This document shows, piece after piece, positions 1-8,403 of a stretch of DNA of 64,000 nt. The translations under genes and the position numbers were made by a program. The DNA is from Halochromatium sp. (GTDB lineage Bacteria > Pseudomonadota > Gammaproteobacteria > Chromatiales > Chromatiaceae): the NCBI GenBank assembly GCA_010912705.1, contig POWB01000001.1, positions 409,759 to 473,758 on the forward strand. The letters run 5' to 3'. How positions within the stretch are numbered: the stretch's first letter is position 1; each line of letters starts with the position of its first letter. The notes below the pieces were generated by a model. It did no database searches, had not been told where the DNA came from, and was given only the letters and a program-made list of their open reading frames with translations.

Positions 1-709
1 TGAGCGCTGCAACCACTAGCACGGCACCGGGCCGACTGATCAAACGCCGCAACGCCGGACGTAGCGACAACCGCGGTCCGCCGATCGGCACCAGCACCAA
101 CAATGGAATCGCCAACAGGCCGACGAGCGCGAAATAGAAGGCGCCAAACGCGGCCGATGGCAGATAGAGCAGGGCCACCTTGCCAAGGGTCGAGGTCAGC
201 CCATAGAGGAGTGCCACGCCGAGCATCATCCGCGAGCCCGCCTCCCGGCGAATCGAACTGAGCGGACGCAGCCAGGTCCGCCAGTCATCAGGCCGCGCCT
301 GCTCGACATTGAGCAGCCAGGCCCCGGCGACGATCAGCAGCACACCGAGCAGCCCGACCAAACTCAACCGCTCGCCTAACAGCAGCGCCGCGATCGCCAT
401 CGAGAACACCGGCGTAAAGGCCAGATACGGCAGGGTGAGTGAGAGCGGGTGATCCCGAATCGCGGCCATGTAGAGCAGCATCGCGCCAATCTCGAGCGGC
501 ACCAGAACGCTGAGCCAGCCCCAGAACGGCACTGGCAAGACGCCAAGATCCGGCAGCCAGAACAACAGCGGTGAGAGGAGCAGGCCGGTTAGCGTGAAGC
601 GAATCAAGGTCAGCTCGCGCGCCGAGAACCCCTGCAGCCAGGCTTTGGTGGCCGCATCGGCCGAGGCAACGCTGAAGGCACAGATGAGCGTGAGCAGCAG
701 CCAGCTCAT
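1..709 (-). CDS. EamA/DMT-superfamily permease (partial, runs off left edge)
   Basis: Minus-strand translation from ATG at 709 gives MSWLLLTLICAFSVASADAATKAWLQGFSARELTLIRFTLTGLLLSPLLFWLP..., hydrophobic and open to the window edge. Absent from the ORF track because it has no stop in the window. Confidence 0.8.
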   Translation of the reverse strand, partial: MSWLLLTLICAFSVASADAATKAWLQGFSARELTLIRFTLTGLLLSPLLFWLPDLGVLPVPFWGWLSVLVPLEIGAMLLYMAAIRDHPLSLTLPYLAFTPVFSMAIAALLLGERLSLVGLLGVLLIVAGAWLLNVEQARPDDWRTWLRPLSSIRREAGSRMMLGVALLYGLTSTLGKVALLYLPSAAFGAFYFALVGLLAIPLLVLVPIGGPRLSLRPALRRLISRPGAVLVVAAL

Positions 710-883
710 CGGCTAGGAGCCAAAACGGCCAGGCAGCCGCGCTGAGACAACCCACGCCAGCCAAGCTGTACCCGACACTTGGGCCGACAAGCTTGGCTGC
801 GCTGGCGCCAGTGCTCAGGACAACGGATGATCACGAAACAATCTGGGATGCTCGGTAAGCAACCTGATCCACTCGGCAAAGGC

Positions 884-1915
884 TCATGCACGCGGCCGAA
901 CCCATACGGCGGCCGCGTCCAGCACCTCGATCCCAGCACCGGGGCGATGCGCCTGCTCGCTTAGCGTGCGCCGCCAGGCCTTGGCACCTGGGCAGGCATG
1001 GAAGAGACCGAGCAGATGCCGAGTCATCGACGCCAGCGGCACGCCATCGGCGAGTTGACACTCAGCGTACGGCATGAAGGCATCCAGCGCCTGCTGCGGC
1101 GTCGTGACGGGATTCTCAGCACCGAAGAGACGCCGATCAACATCGGCCAGCAGCCAGGGATTCTGATAGGCCTCGCGGCCAATCATCACGCCATCGACTT
1201 GCCGGTCGCTGAGCAGTTCCTCGACCTGATCTAGACGCGTCACGCCACCGTTAAGCACCATCGGCAGCGCCGGAAAGTCTCGCTTGAGCCTGAACACCCA
1301 ATCCCAACGCAAGGGTGGCACCTCCCGGTTCTCGCGCGGACTCAGACCCTGCAGCCAGGCCTTGCGCGCATGCAGAATTAGTGCATCACAACCAGCAGCG
1401 GCCAACGCTTGCGTAAAGGCGACCAGCTCCTCATAGCTATCGCGGTCGTCGATGCCGATGCGGCTCTTGACCGTGACCGGGACGGCGACCACCGCCTTCA
1501 TCGCCGCGACACAATCGGCCACCAACGCCGGCTCGGCCATCAGACAGGCGCCGAAACGCCCATTCTGGACGCGATCCGATGGGCAACCGACATTCAGATT
1601 GATCTCGTCGTAGCCCCAGTCAGCACCCATCCGCGCGCAACGCGCCAGCTCGGCCGGGTCCGAGCCGCCAAGCTGAAGCGCCAGCGGATGCTCGGCCGGG
1701 TCATAGCGCAAGAAGCGCGCGCGATCGCCATGGATCAAGGCGCCTGTCGTGACCATCTCAGTGTAGAGCAACGTGTGCCGCGACAGCAGTCGCGCAAAGT
1801 AGCGAAAATGCCGATCCGTCCAGTCTAGCATCGGCGCCACTGCTAGCTCCCGACCCACTGAAGTCAGTGGCTGAGCTGATCGTTTCTGGTTTTCTATCGC
1901 TTTCCGGTACAGCAT
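884..1915 (-). CDS. dusA: tRNA-dihydrouridine synthase (DusA type)
   Basis: VAPMLDWTDRHFRYFARLLSRHTLLYTEMVTTGAL, LQLGGSDP, EINLNVGCPSDRVQNGRFGACLM, VMIGREAYQNPW motifs. Confidence 0.95.
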   Translation of the reverse strand: MLYRKAIENQKRSAQPLTSVGRELAVAPMLDWTDRHFRYFARLLSRHTLLYTEMVTTGALIHGDRARFLRYDPAEHPLALQLGGSDPAELARCARMGADWGYDEINLNVGCPSDRVQNGRFGACLMAEPALVADCVAAMKAVVAVPVTVKSRIGIDDRDSYEELVAFTQALAAAGCDALILHARKAWLQGLSPRENREVPPLRWDWVFRLKRDFPALPMVLNGGVTRLDQVEELLSDRQVDGVMIGREAYQNPWLLADVDRRLFGAENPVTTPQQALDAFMPYAECQLADGVPLASMTRHLLGLFHACPGAKAWRRTLSEQAHRPGAGIEVLDAAAVWVRPRA

Positions 1916-1972
1916 CGTCCACCAATCATCCCAGATAATCCATCCCTAATCACGCCCTTCCGCACCAAGGGT

Positions 1973-3769
1973 TTAGAGATCAAATTTTTTTATCTGTTCA
2001 CGATGCACCAGCTCCCAACCGCTATAAAGCAGCACCAATGGGTGCAGTTCGGCCTCACCCAGCGGCTCGCGTACACGAGCATCCCTCAAGTAACGACGTA
2101 ACTGGGCGCGTGCCTCTTCCAGTAGCTGTTCGCGTTGTTTGGGGGTGTCTTGCGCCCGACTGAGGTATTTCAGCTCGATCAGATAGGCATGGCGCATGTC
2201 GGGGTATTTCAGATAAAACGGCGCCAGGTAGAGATCGACAAAGCCGCCACCCTGTTCGGCCTCGCTGAAGACCCGGAAATAGGGCGAGAGATTGAGCCAG
2301 GCGAGCAGAAAGCCCTGGATCATTTTCTCGCCCTGCAAAAAGTCGCGCACGCTGGCCTGCTCAGCGATTTGCTCGGCCAGATAATCGAAGAAGCCTTCCC
2401 ACTCGCCGCGATAGGCCATGTGGCGCAGCTTTTCGGCCACGAGGTAGGTGCTGGGACGAAACACGCCAACCTCGTCATAGGCAGCGCGCAGATAGCCATA
2501 CATCAACTGGCGCACGGTGCGATTTGGGATCTTCAATAAGGGCGAGCCCTCGCGCTCACCCGCAAAGCTCAGCAGCCCGAGGTAGTAGACCAGGGAGACG
2601 AAGTTCTCCTGTTGCAACAGTCCTTCGGCGGGAAAGCTCGGCTGAATCGTCGCGACCTCTTCGCCGGTCTCGATGATGGCGCGCAGGCGGGAGAAGTTGC
2701 CGTTCAAACGTGCGCCGGCGCCAAGGGCCTCACGATCGGCGAGTTGGCGATCGATCTGCACCAGATGGCGCAGTTTGCCGTAGTCGATGCGCACGTTGTA
2801 GTCGATCAGGTCATCGGGTGGTGTGCCCAGATCGACCAGGGATTGCAGGTAGTAGAGCGCCATGTCGCTGTTGACGATGGCCTCGCGGCGCGACCCGTGA
2901 AAATGATAGTGGTTGTACCAGTCATCGATCACCGCGCGATGGGCGCTGAAGTCCTGCCCGAAAGCGGCGAACAAGCGCTCGAGTTCGGTGTGGGTGAAAC
3001 CGACCAGGGCATTGAAGCGCGGATCCAGGCTGATGTTGCGCCCGATGTTGAAGCCGCTAGTGACATCGTCGAGGGTGATCGGCGAGACGCCGACGATAAA
3101 CAACCGCGCCAGTCCGCTACCGGTGCGCCCGACGGCCTCTTTTAGGAGGGCGAAGAAATCCCGGAAGAAGCCGCTGCCATGCGTCAGCTCGCGATAGGCC
3201 GCTGGTCCGGCCTGCACCAGGAGTTTGTTGGCGAAGTTGTCGTATTCGTCGATGAATAGATACAGCGCCAGCCCAAGCTCGCGCAACTCGCCGACCAGGC
3301 GCTCAATGCGGCGCGCGCTACTGGGTTCGTTCAACACCGCCGTCGCGATCTCCATTGGGAGACGTTCCTTGTGGCGTTTGAAAAAATCGATGAGCAAGAT
3401 GCGGAGATGATCCTCGAAAGACTCGCGCACCTCCGCCGGGGTGGAACTGACCGCCGAGAAGTCGAAGCGCAGGCACAGATACTGGCCGCGCTCGGCGGTG
3501 GGATGGGCGTGAATCCAGGTGTCGGCGAACAACTCGTCGAAGCGCTCGGCCCAGTAGGCGTCGTAGTAGCACTCCATCACCGATTGCAGCAGGCTCTTGC
3601 CGAAGCGGCGGGGGCGGATCAGGAACAGATACTCCCCCGCCTGCTCTAGAATGGGCAGGTAAGGGGTCTTGTCGAGATAGTAGTGGCCCCGTGTGCGAAC
3701 CTTGATGAAATCCGCCACGCCATAGGGAATGCGCCAGGGTCGTCCGCTCGTGCTCGCTGTCGTGTTCAT
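1973..3769 (-). CDS. AAA-ATPase-like / PD-(D/E)XK nuclease family protein (AAA-ATPase_like + PDDEXK_9 architecture)
   Basis: N-term PYGVADFIKVRTRGHYYLDKTPYLPILE..YLFLIRPRRFGKSLLQS (Walker A-like), LFIDEYDN (Walker B-like); C-term GGFVDLYL...YLIELKYL (PD-(D/E)XK-like). Confidence 0.88.
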   Translation of the reverse strand: MNTTASTSGRPWRIPYGVADFIKVRTRGHYYLDKTPYLPILEQAGEYLFLIRPRRFGKSLLQSVMECYYDAYWAERFDELFADTWIHAHPTAERGQYLCLRFDFSAVSSTPAEVRESFEDHLRILLIDFFKRHKERLPMEIATAVLNEPSSARRIERLVGELRELGLALYLFIDEYDNFANKLLVQAGPAAYRELTHGSGFFRDFFALLKEAVGRTGSGLARLFIVGVSPITLDDVTSGFNIGRNISLDPRFNALVGFTHTELERLFAAFGQDFSAHRAVIDDWYNHYHFHGSRREAIVNSDMALYYLQSLVDLGTPPDDLIDYNVRIDYGKLRHLVQIDRQLADREALGAGARLNGNFSRLRAIIETGEEVATIQPSFPAEGLLQQENFVSLVYYLGLLSFAGEREGSPLLKIPNRTVRQLMYGYLRAAYDEVGVFRPSTYLVAEKLRHMAYRGEWEGFFDYLAEQIAEQASVRDFLQGEKMIQGFLLAWLNLSPYFRVFSEAEQGGGFVDLYLAPFYLKYPDMRHAYLIELKYLSRAQDTPKQREQLLEEARAQLRRYLRDARVREPLGEAELHPLVLLYSGWELVHREQIKKFDL

Positions 3770-4006
3770 ATCCCCGCGCCTTCGTTGAGTTCGATCGTTG
3801 ACCCGAGCTGTTCCCGATGCACCAACTCCCAGCCGCTGTAGAGCAACACCAGCGGGTGCAGTCTCGCCTCGCCGAGCGGCTCGCGCACGCGCGGGTCGCT
3901 GAGGTACCGGCGCAGTTGCGCACGTCCATCTGCTATGAGCTACTCAGGGTGCTAGGGCGTATCTTGCGCGCGGCTGAGGTATTTCAGCTCGATCAGATAG
4001 GCATCT
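3766..4006 (-). pseudogene. 3'-terminal remnant of a second AAA-ATPase/PDDEXK_9 paralogue
   Basis: Minus-strand reading DAYLIELKYLSRAQDTP*HPE*LIADGRAQLRRYLSDPRVREPLGEARLHPLVLLYSGWELVHREQ... matches the C-terminus of the 1973..3769 product, with internal stops; its final TGA overlaps the ATG of the intact gene. Confidence 0.88.
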
Positions 4007-4018
4007 AGGCGTTGGCAT

Positions 4019-5830
4019 TTACCCCCGCCCAGCCCGCTTGCGCTCATGCTCCTTCAGAAAACGCTTGCGGATACGGATCGCGGTCGGGGTAATCTCGACC
4101 AGCTCGTCGTCCTCGATGAACTCCAGAGCCTGTTCCAAGCTGAAGCGCACTGGCGGGGTCAGCAGGATATTCTCATCCGAACCAGCGGCGCGGATGTTGG
4201 TCAGCTGCTTGGCCTTGAGCGGATTGACGACCAGGTCGTTATCGCGCGAATGGATACCGACGATCTGCCCCTCGTAAACCTCATCGCCTGGCGACGCCAG
4301 CATCCGCCCGCGCTCCTGCAGATTGAAGAGCGCATAACCAAGCACCTTGCCCTGGGCATTCGAGATCATCGCGCCATTGCGCCGCTTGGCGATGCCGCCC
4401 GAGTGCGCTGGACCATAATGATCGAAGACGTGATATTTGAGCCCGGTGCCCGAGGTCAGCGACATAAACTCAGTCTGGAAGCCGATCAGCCCGCGCGAGG
4501 GCACCTCGTAGTCGAGACGCACCCGGCCCTTGCCGTCCGGCACCATGTCCTTGAGCTCAGCACGACGCTCGCCGAGCGCCTGCATGATCGCGCCCTGGCT
4601 AGCCTCATCCAGATCGACCGTCAGCTGCTCATAGGGCTCGCAGATCTGGCCATCGATCTCGCGGAAGATGACCTCCGGGCGCGAGACCGCGAGTTCATAG
4701 CCCTCGCGGCGCATGTTCTCGAGCAGAATCGACAGATGCAGCTCGCCGCGACCGGAGACGCGGAACTTCTCCGGATCATTGCCCTCCTCCACCCGCAGCG
4801 CGACGTTATGGATCAGCTCGCGCTCGAGCCGGTCCTTGAGCTGACGCGAGGTCAGGTACTTGCCTTCCTTGCCGGCAAACGGCGAGGTGTTGACCTGGAA
4901 GGTCATCGATACAGTCGGCTCATCCACGGTCAGCGACGGCAGCGCCTCGACCGCGTTCGGGTCACAGAAGGTATCCGAGACGTTAGGCGCATCGATACCC
5001 GTCAGCGCGACGATATCGCCAGCATGGGCGCTCGGCACATCAAAACGATCCAGCCCCAGATAGCCATAGACCAGCCCCACCTTGGCCTTGTGGGTGCGAC
5101 CATCGCGCTTGATCACCATGATCTGCTGATTCGGCTTCACAACACCGCGGCGGATGCGGCCCACCGCGATGGCGCCGACGAAGCTCGAATAGTCCAGCGT
5201 CGAGACCTGCATCTGAAAGGGCGCGTCAGGAATCACCTCGGGCGGCGGGCAATGCTCGACAATAGCCTCGAACAGCGGCGTCATGTCACCCTCATGCACG
5301 GTTTCATCAAGGCCAGCGTAGCCATTGATCCCCGAGGCATAGATGATCGGGAAATCCAGCTGCTCGTCGGTGGCACCAAGCCGATCGAAGAGATCGAACA
5401 CCTGATCGACCACCCAGCTCGGCCGCGCGCCGGGCCGATCCACCTTATTGACCACCAGGATCGGCCGCAGCCCATGCTGGAACGCTTTGCTGGTGACAAA
5501 GCGGGTCTGCGGCATCGGCCCTTCTTGGGCATCGACCAGCAGCAGCACCGAGTCGACCATCGACAGCACGCGCTCGACCTCGCCACCAAAGTCGGCATGG
5601 CCGGGGGTATCGACGATGTTGATACGGTAATCGTTCCAGTCGATCGCGGTGTTCTTCGACAGAATAGTGATGCCGCGCTCGCGCTCGAGATCGTTGGAGT
5701 CCATGACCCGCTCAACCGGGCCGAAGCGATCGCCGAGCGTGCCCGATTGGGACAGCAGCTCATCGACGAGGGTGGTTTTGCCATGATCGACGTGGGCGAT
5801 GATGGCGATATTGCGCAATTGCTCGGTCAC
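4019..5830 (-). CDS. typA: Ribosome-associated GTPase BipA/TypA
   Basis: [63 protein letters not shown]; likely GTG start at 5830. Confidence 0.96.
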   Translation of the reverse strand: MTEQLRNIAIIAHVDHGKTTLVDELLSQSGTLGDRFGPVERVMDSNDLERERGITILSKNTAIDWNDYRINIVDTPGHADFGGEVERVLSMVDSVLLLVDAQEGPMPQTRFVTSKAFQHGLRPILVVNKVDRPGARPSWVVDQVFDLFDRLGATDEQLDFPIIYASGINGYAGLDETVHEGDMTPLFEAIVEHCPPPEVIPDAPFQMQVSTLDYSSFVGAIAVGRIRRGVVKPNQQIMVIKRDGRTHKAKVGLVYGYLGLDRFDVPSAHAGDIVALTGIDAPNVSDTFCDPNAVEALPSLTVDEPTVSMTFQVNTSPFAGKEGKYLTSRQLKDRLERELIHNVALRVEEGNDPEKFRVSGRGELHLSILLENMRREGYELAVSRPEVIFREIDGQICEPYEQLTVDLDEASQGAIMQALGERRAELKDMVPDGKGRVRLDYEVPSRGLIGFQTEFMSLTSGTGLKYHVFDHYGPAHSGGIAKRRNGAMISNAQGKVLGYALFNLQERGRMLASPGDEVYEGQIVGIHSRDNDLVVNPLKAKQLTNIRAAGSDENILLTPPVRFSLEQALEFIEDDELVEITPTAIRIRKRFLKEHERKRAGRG

Positions 5831-5976
5831 GGGACAGATAGCTCCAAGGCCAACGGCAACAGGGTGCCAATGACCAGACGTCAAGAATCAATGAGAGAGG
5901 GGAACGGTGCTCGGAGGACGCCGCGAGAGGGAGGGCACACCGCCGCCGTAAGAACCCATTATGCACCCAAACGGCA

Positions 5977-6927
5977 TCAGACGGGCCTGATACCTAGGTG
6001 TTTGCGCATCCCCGCAGGCGGCCGCCGCGACCACCAAGCCGCCAGCAATGAGCCGGAGAGGTTGTGCCAGACCGAGAACAGCGCACCCGGCAGGGCCGCT
6101 GCTGCGGAAAAATACTTCACCGCCAAGGCCACCGCCAGCCCCGAATTCTGCATGCCGACCTCAATCGCCAGGGTACGCGCGGTTCGCTCGTCGCGCGTCG
6201 CTAGCCAACCAAAGCCATAGCCCGCCGCGAGCCCGATGCCGTTGTGCAGCACGACCGCCAGCGCCACCAGCCAACCCATGGTGGCGAGATTGGCGTGATT
6301 CAGCCCGACGACGATGGCAATGATGGCGACGATCGCCACCACTGACAGCAGCGGGAATAGCTGCTGCAAGCGCGCTAAATGCGACCAGCGCCGCCCAAAC
6401 AGGCTGTTGATCAGCACCCCGAGCCCCACCGGCAAGAGCAGGATCTTAACGATCGAGAACAACATAGCGGCCACGGGCACCGGCACCCGCTCGCCCACGT
6501 AGAGCCAGGTCAGCAAGGGCGTCGCCATGATCGCCAGCAGCGTCGAGACCGTGGTCAGCGTGATCGACAGGGCCAGATCACCCCGCGCCAAGTAGCAGAC
6601 CAGGTTCGACGCGGTACCACCCGGGCTCGCACCGACCAGCACCAGCCCGGCGAGCAGCGCAGGCGGCAGACCGAGCGCGAGGGCCACTGCCCAAGCCACA
6701 AACGGCATCACCAGATATTGCAATACAAGTCCTAACCCGACACGCCCAGGGCGGCGCAGCACCGCGCCAAAGCTCTGCCAGGTCAGCGTCATGCCCATGC
6801 CGAACATCACGATGCCGAGCAGCGGCACGATCAGCGGTTTGCCCGTGGCAAAGAACTCCGGCTGCCAAAACGCGAGCAGCGAGAAGAGCAGCGCCCAGAG
6901 CGGAAAAAGGGTCGTGATACCTGTCAC
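5977..6927 (-). CDS. Bile acid:sodium symporter (BASS) family transporter
   Basis: FGMGMTLTWQSFGAVLRRPGRVGLGLVLQYLVMPFVAW, GASPGGTASNLVCYLARGDLALSITLTTVSTLLA, EVGMQNSGLAVALA. Confidence 0.92.
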   Translation of the reverse strand: MTGITTLFPLWALLFSLLAFWQPEFFATGKPLIVPLLGIVMFGMGMTLTWQSFGAVLRRPGRVGLGLVLQYLVMPFVAWAVALALGLPPALLAGLVLVGASPGGTASNLVCYLARGDLALSITLTTVSTLLAIMATPLLTWLYVGERVPVPVAAMLFSIVKILLLPVGLGVLINSLFGRRWSHLARLQQLFPLLSVVAIVAIIAIVVGLNHANLATMGWLVALAVVLHNGIGLAAGYGFGWLATRDERTARTLAIEVGMQNSGLAVALAVKYFSAAAALPGALFSVWHNLSGSLLAAWWSRRPPAGMRKHLGIRPV

Positions 6928-7012
6928 GGGATACCTGTTATTGAGTCGATTACCTGCGTGGCTGTCCCCCCGCCTTATCCTCGTCCTATCCGGAAATCAC
7001 CGCGGTTGGCCA

Positions 7013-8086
7013 CTATCCGTTGCCCTTCGGCCTCGGCCTCGGCCTCAGACTAACCTCACCGGCAGCAAAGGTGCGACGACCAGCATCGGTCTCGAGCAGC
7101 AGGTTGCCCTGCGCATCAATCCCGTCATATCGACCCTGAATCCGTTGCTGACCGTTCAGCAGGCTGACAGGCTCGCCCTGATAGGCATCGAGCCGACGCC
7201 ACTCATCCAGAAAGGGCGTTAGGCCAGCGTCAGTATAGCGACTGAGTGTCGCGGTCAGACGCTCGATCAGCGCTGCGGCTAGCGCGTTGCGCCCAAGCGC
7301 CCGCTCGCCACAGACCTCGCAAAGATCGACCCAAGGCTGATCGATCGCTGCCGCTTCCTCTGCACGCAATCGCAGATTCAGGCCAACCCCGACCACGACC
7401 AGGCTTGGACCCTGCGCCTCGCCAGCCACCTCCAGCAGCAGACCAGCAAGCTTACGCCGCTGCCAGTGGACATCGTTCGGCCACTTGAGCCCAACGCCCT
7501 CAACACCGAGCTGATCAAGAGCCTGGGCAACGGCGACCCCGCAGGCCAGGCTCAAGCCACCGAGCTGTGCCGGCGCGAGCGGATAACGCCAGAGGATCGA
7601 GAGATAGATGTTACGCCCGAACGGCGAGACCCAGCGCCGCCCGAGTCGACCGCGTCCAGCGCTCTGGCGCTCGGCCAGGCAGATCTCGCCAGCATCCGCA
7701 CAGATCTCGCCAGCATTTGCAGCCAGACCAGTGCCGAAGTCGCGGGCGGAGGACTTGGCGACCAGCGCCGTTCGCCGACTGGGCTCCAGCAGATAGGCAT
7801 TGGTCGAGTCGACCTGATCGAGGATCTCGAGCACACTGATGCGTTGCCGCGACTCCGCATCGAGCTGGGTCTGGATGGCATCCGACGACAGCAATTCGAT
7901 CGGCTCCGGCAGCCGATAGCCCTGCCCGCGCACTGATTCGATGCCAAGGCCAAGCTCGGCATCAAGCTGATGCAGGATCTTCCACACCGCCGCGCGGCTA
8001 ATCCCCACTGCTGCCGCGATGGTCTCGCCCGAGCAAGGCTTGCCATCCGCCAGCAAGCGAATGATCTCACGTGCTCGTGGACTCAT
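7013..8086 (-). CDS. birA: Bifunctional biotin--[acetyl-CoA-carboxylase] ligase / biotin operon repressor
   Basis: N-term HTH (LLADGKPCSGETIAAAVGISRAAVWKIL), catalytic AERQSAGRGRLGRRWVSPFGRNIYLSILWR, LKWPNDVHWQRRKLAGLLLE. Confidence 0.95.
   Translation of the reverse strand: MSPRAREIIRLLADGKPCSGETIAAAVGISRAAVWKILHQLDAELGLGIESVRGQGYRLPEPIELLSSDAIQTQLDAESRQRISVLEILDQVDSTNAYLLEPSRRTALVAKSSARDFGTGLAANAGEICADAGEICLAERQSAGRGRLGRRWVSPFGRNIYLSILWRYPLAPAQLGGLSLACGVAVAQALDQLGVEGVGLKWPNDVHWQRRKLAGLLLEVAGEAQGPSLVVVGVGLNLRLRAEEAAAIDQPWVDLCEVCGERALGRNALAAALIERLTATLSRYTDAGLTPFLDEWRRLDAYQGEPVSLLNGQQRIQGRYDGIDAQGNLLLETDAGRRTFAAGEVSLRPRPRPKGNG
7680..7721 (-). repeat. 21-bp in-frame tandem duplication inside birA
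   Basis: cagatctcgccagcatccgca / cagatctcgccagcatttgca back to back; encodes ANAGEIC-ADAGEIC just before the catalytic motif. Confidence 0.88.
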
Positions 8087-8128
8087 TGGCTAGTGCCCAT
8101 GATTCGTCACCTATTGAGGTCGCCTGAG

Positions 8129-8370
8129 GTTGTGACCTGGCAAGAAGAGGCTCGCGCAGAGACGCAGAGGCGCAAAGGAAGAAAGAGCTTGCTCGACGTT
8201 CCCAGTGCACTTCTCTTGTCCTCCTGTTCTTCTCTTCATCTTCTTCTTCTCTTCTTCTCTTCTTCTCTTCTTCTCCTCCTTACTCTTCTTCTCTGCGCCT
8301 CCGCGCCTCCGCGCGAGATCTCTTTTCCTTGTGTCGTCTACGCAACACGGCTCCATCTGATCGACATTCT
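8129..8370 (+). repeat. Inverted-repeat intergenic element, copy 1 (8-bp-periodic arms, polypyrimidine core)
   Basis: Left arm ctcgcgcagagacgcagaggcgcaaaggaagaaag; right arm cttctctgcgcctccgcgcctccgcgcgag is its imperfect reverse complement. Near-identical stretches occur in opposite orientation at 57771..57974. Confidence 0.87.
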
Positions 8371-8403
8371 GTAGGGCCGCACCCGGTCAAAGGCGGTCCA
8401 GGC

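Noticed and set aside
288-764. 158-aa minus ORF MAGVGCLSAAAWPFWLL...
   Set aside because: Out of frame with the clear EamA-family membrane protein on the same strand.
4046-6220. 724-aa plus-strand ORF antisense to bipA and the BASS transporter
   Set aside because: Composition (His/Arg/Gln/Ile-rich, no domain) is typical of antisense readings of GC-rich genes; the minus strand holds two clear conserved proteins.
8111-8356. ORF rich in RRREEEKKKMKRR across the intergenic repeat
   Set aside because: Direct translation of the polypurine repeat core; not protein coding.
8129-8370. CRISPR-like reading of the 8-bp periodic CGCAGAG motifs
   Set aside because: Units are contiguous with no unique spacers, form inverted arms, and no cas genes are present.
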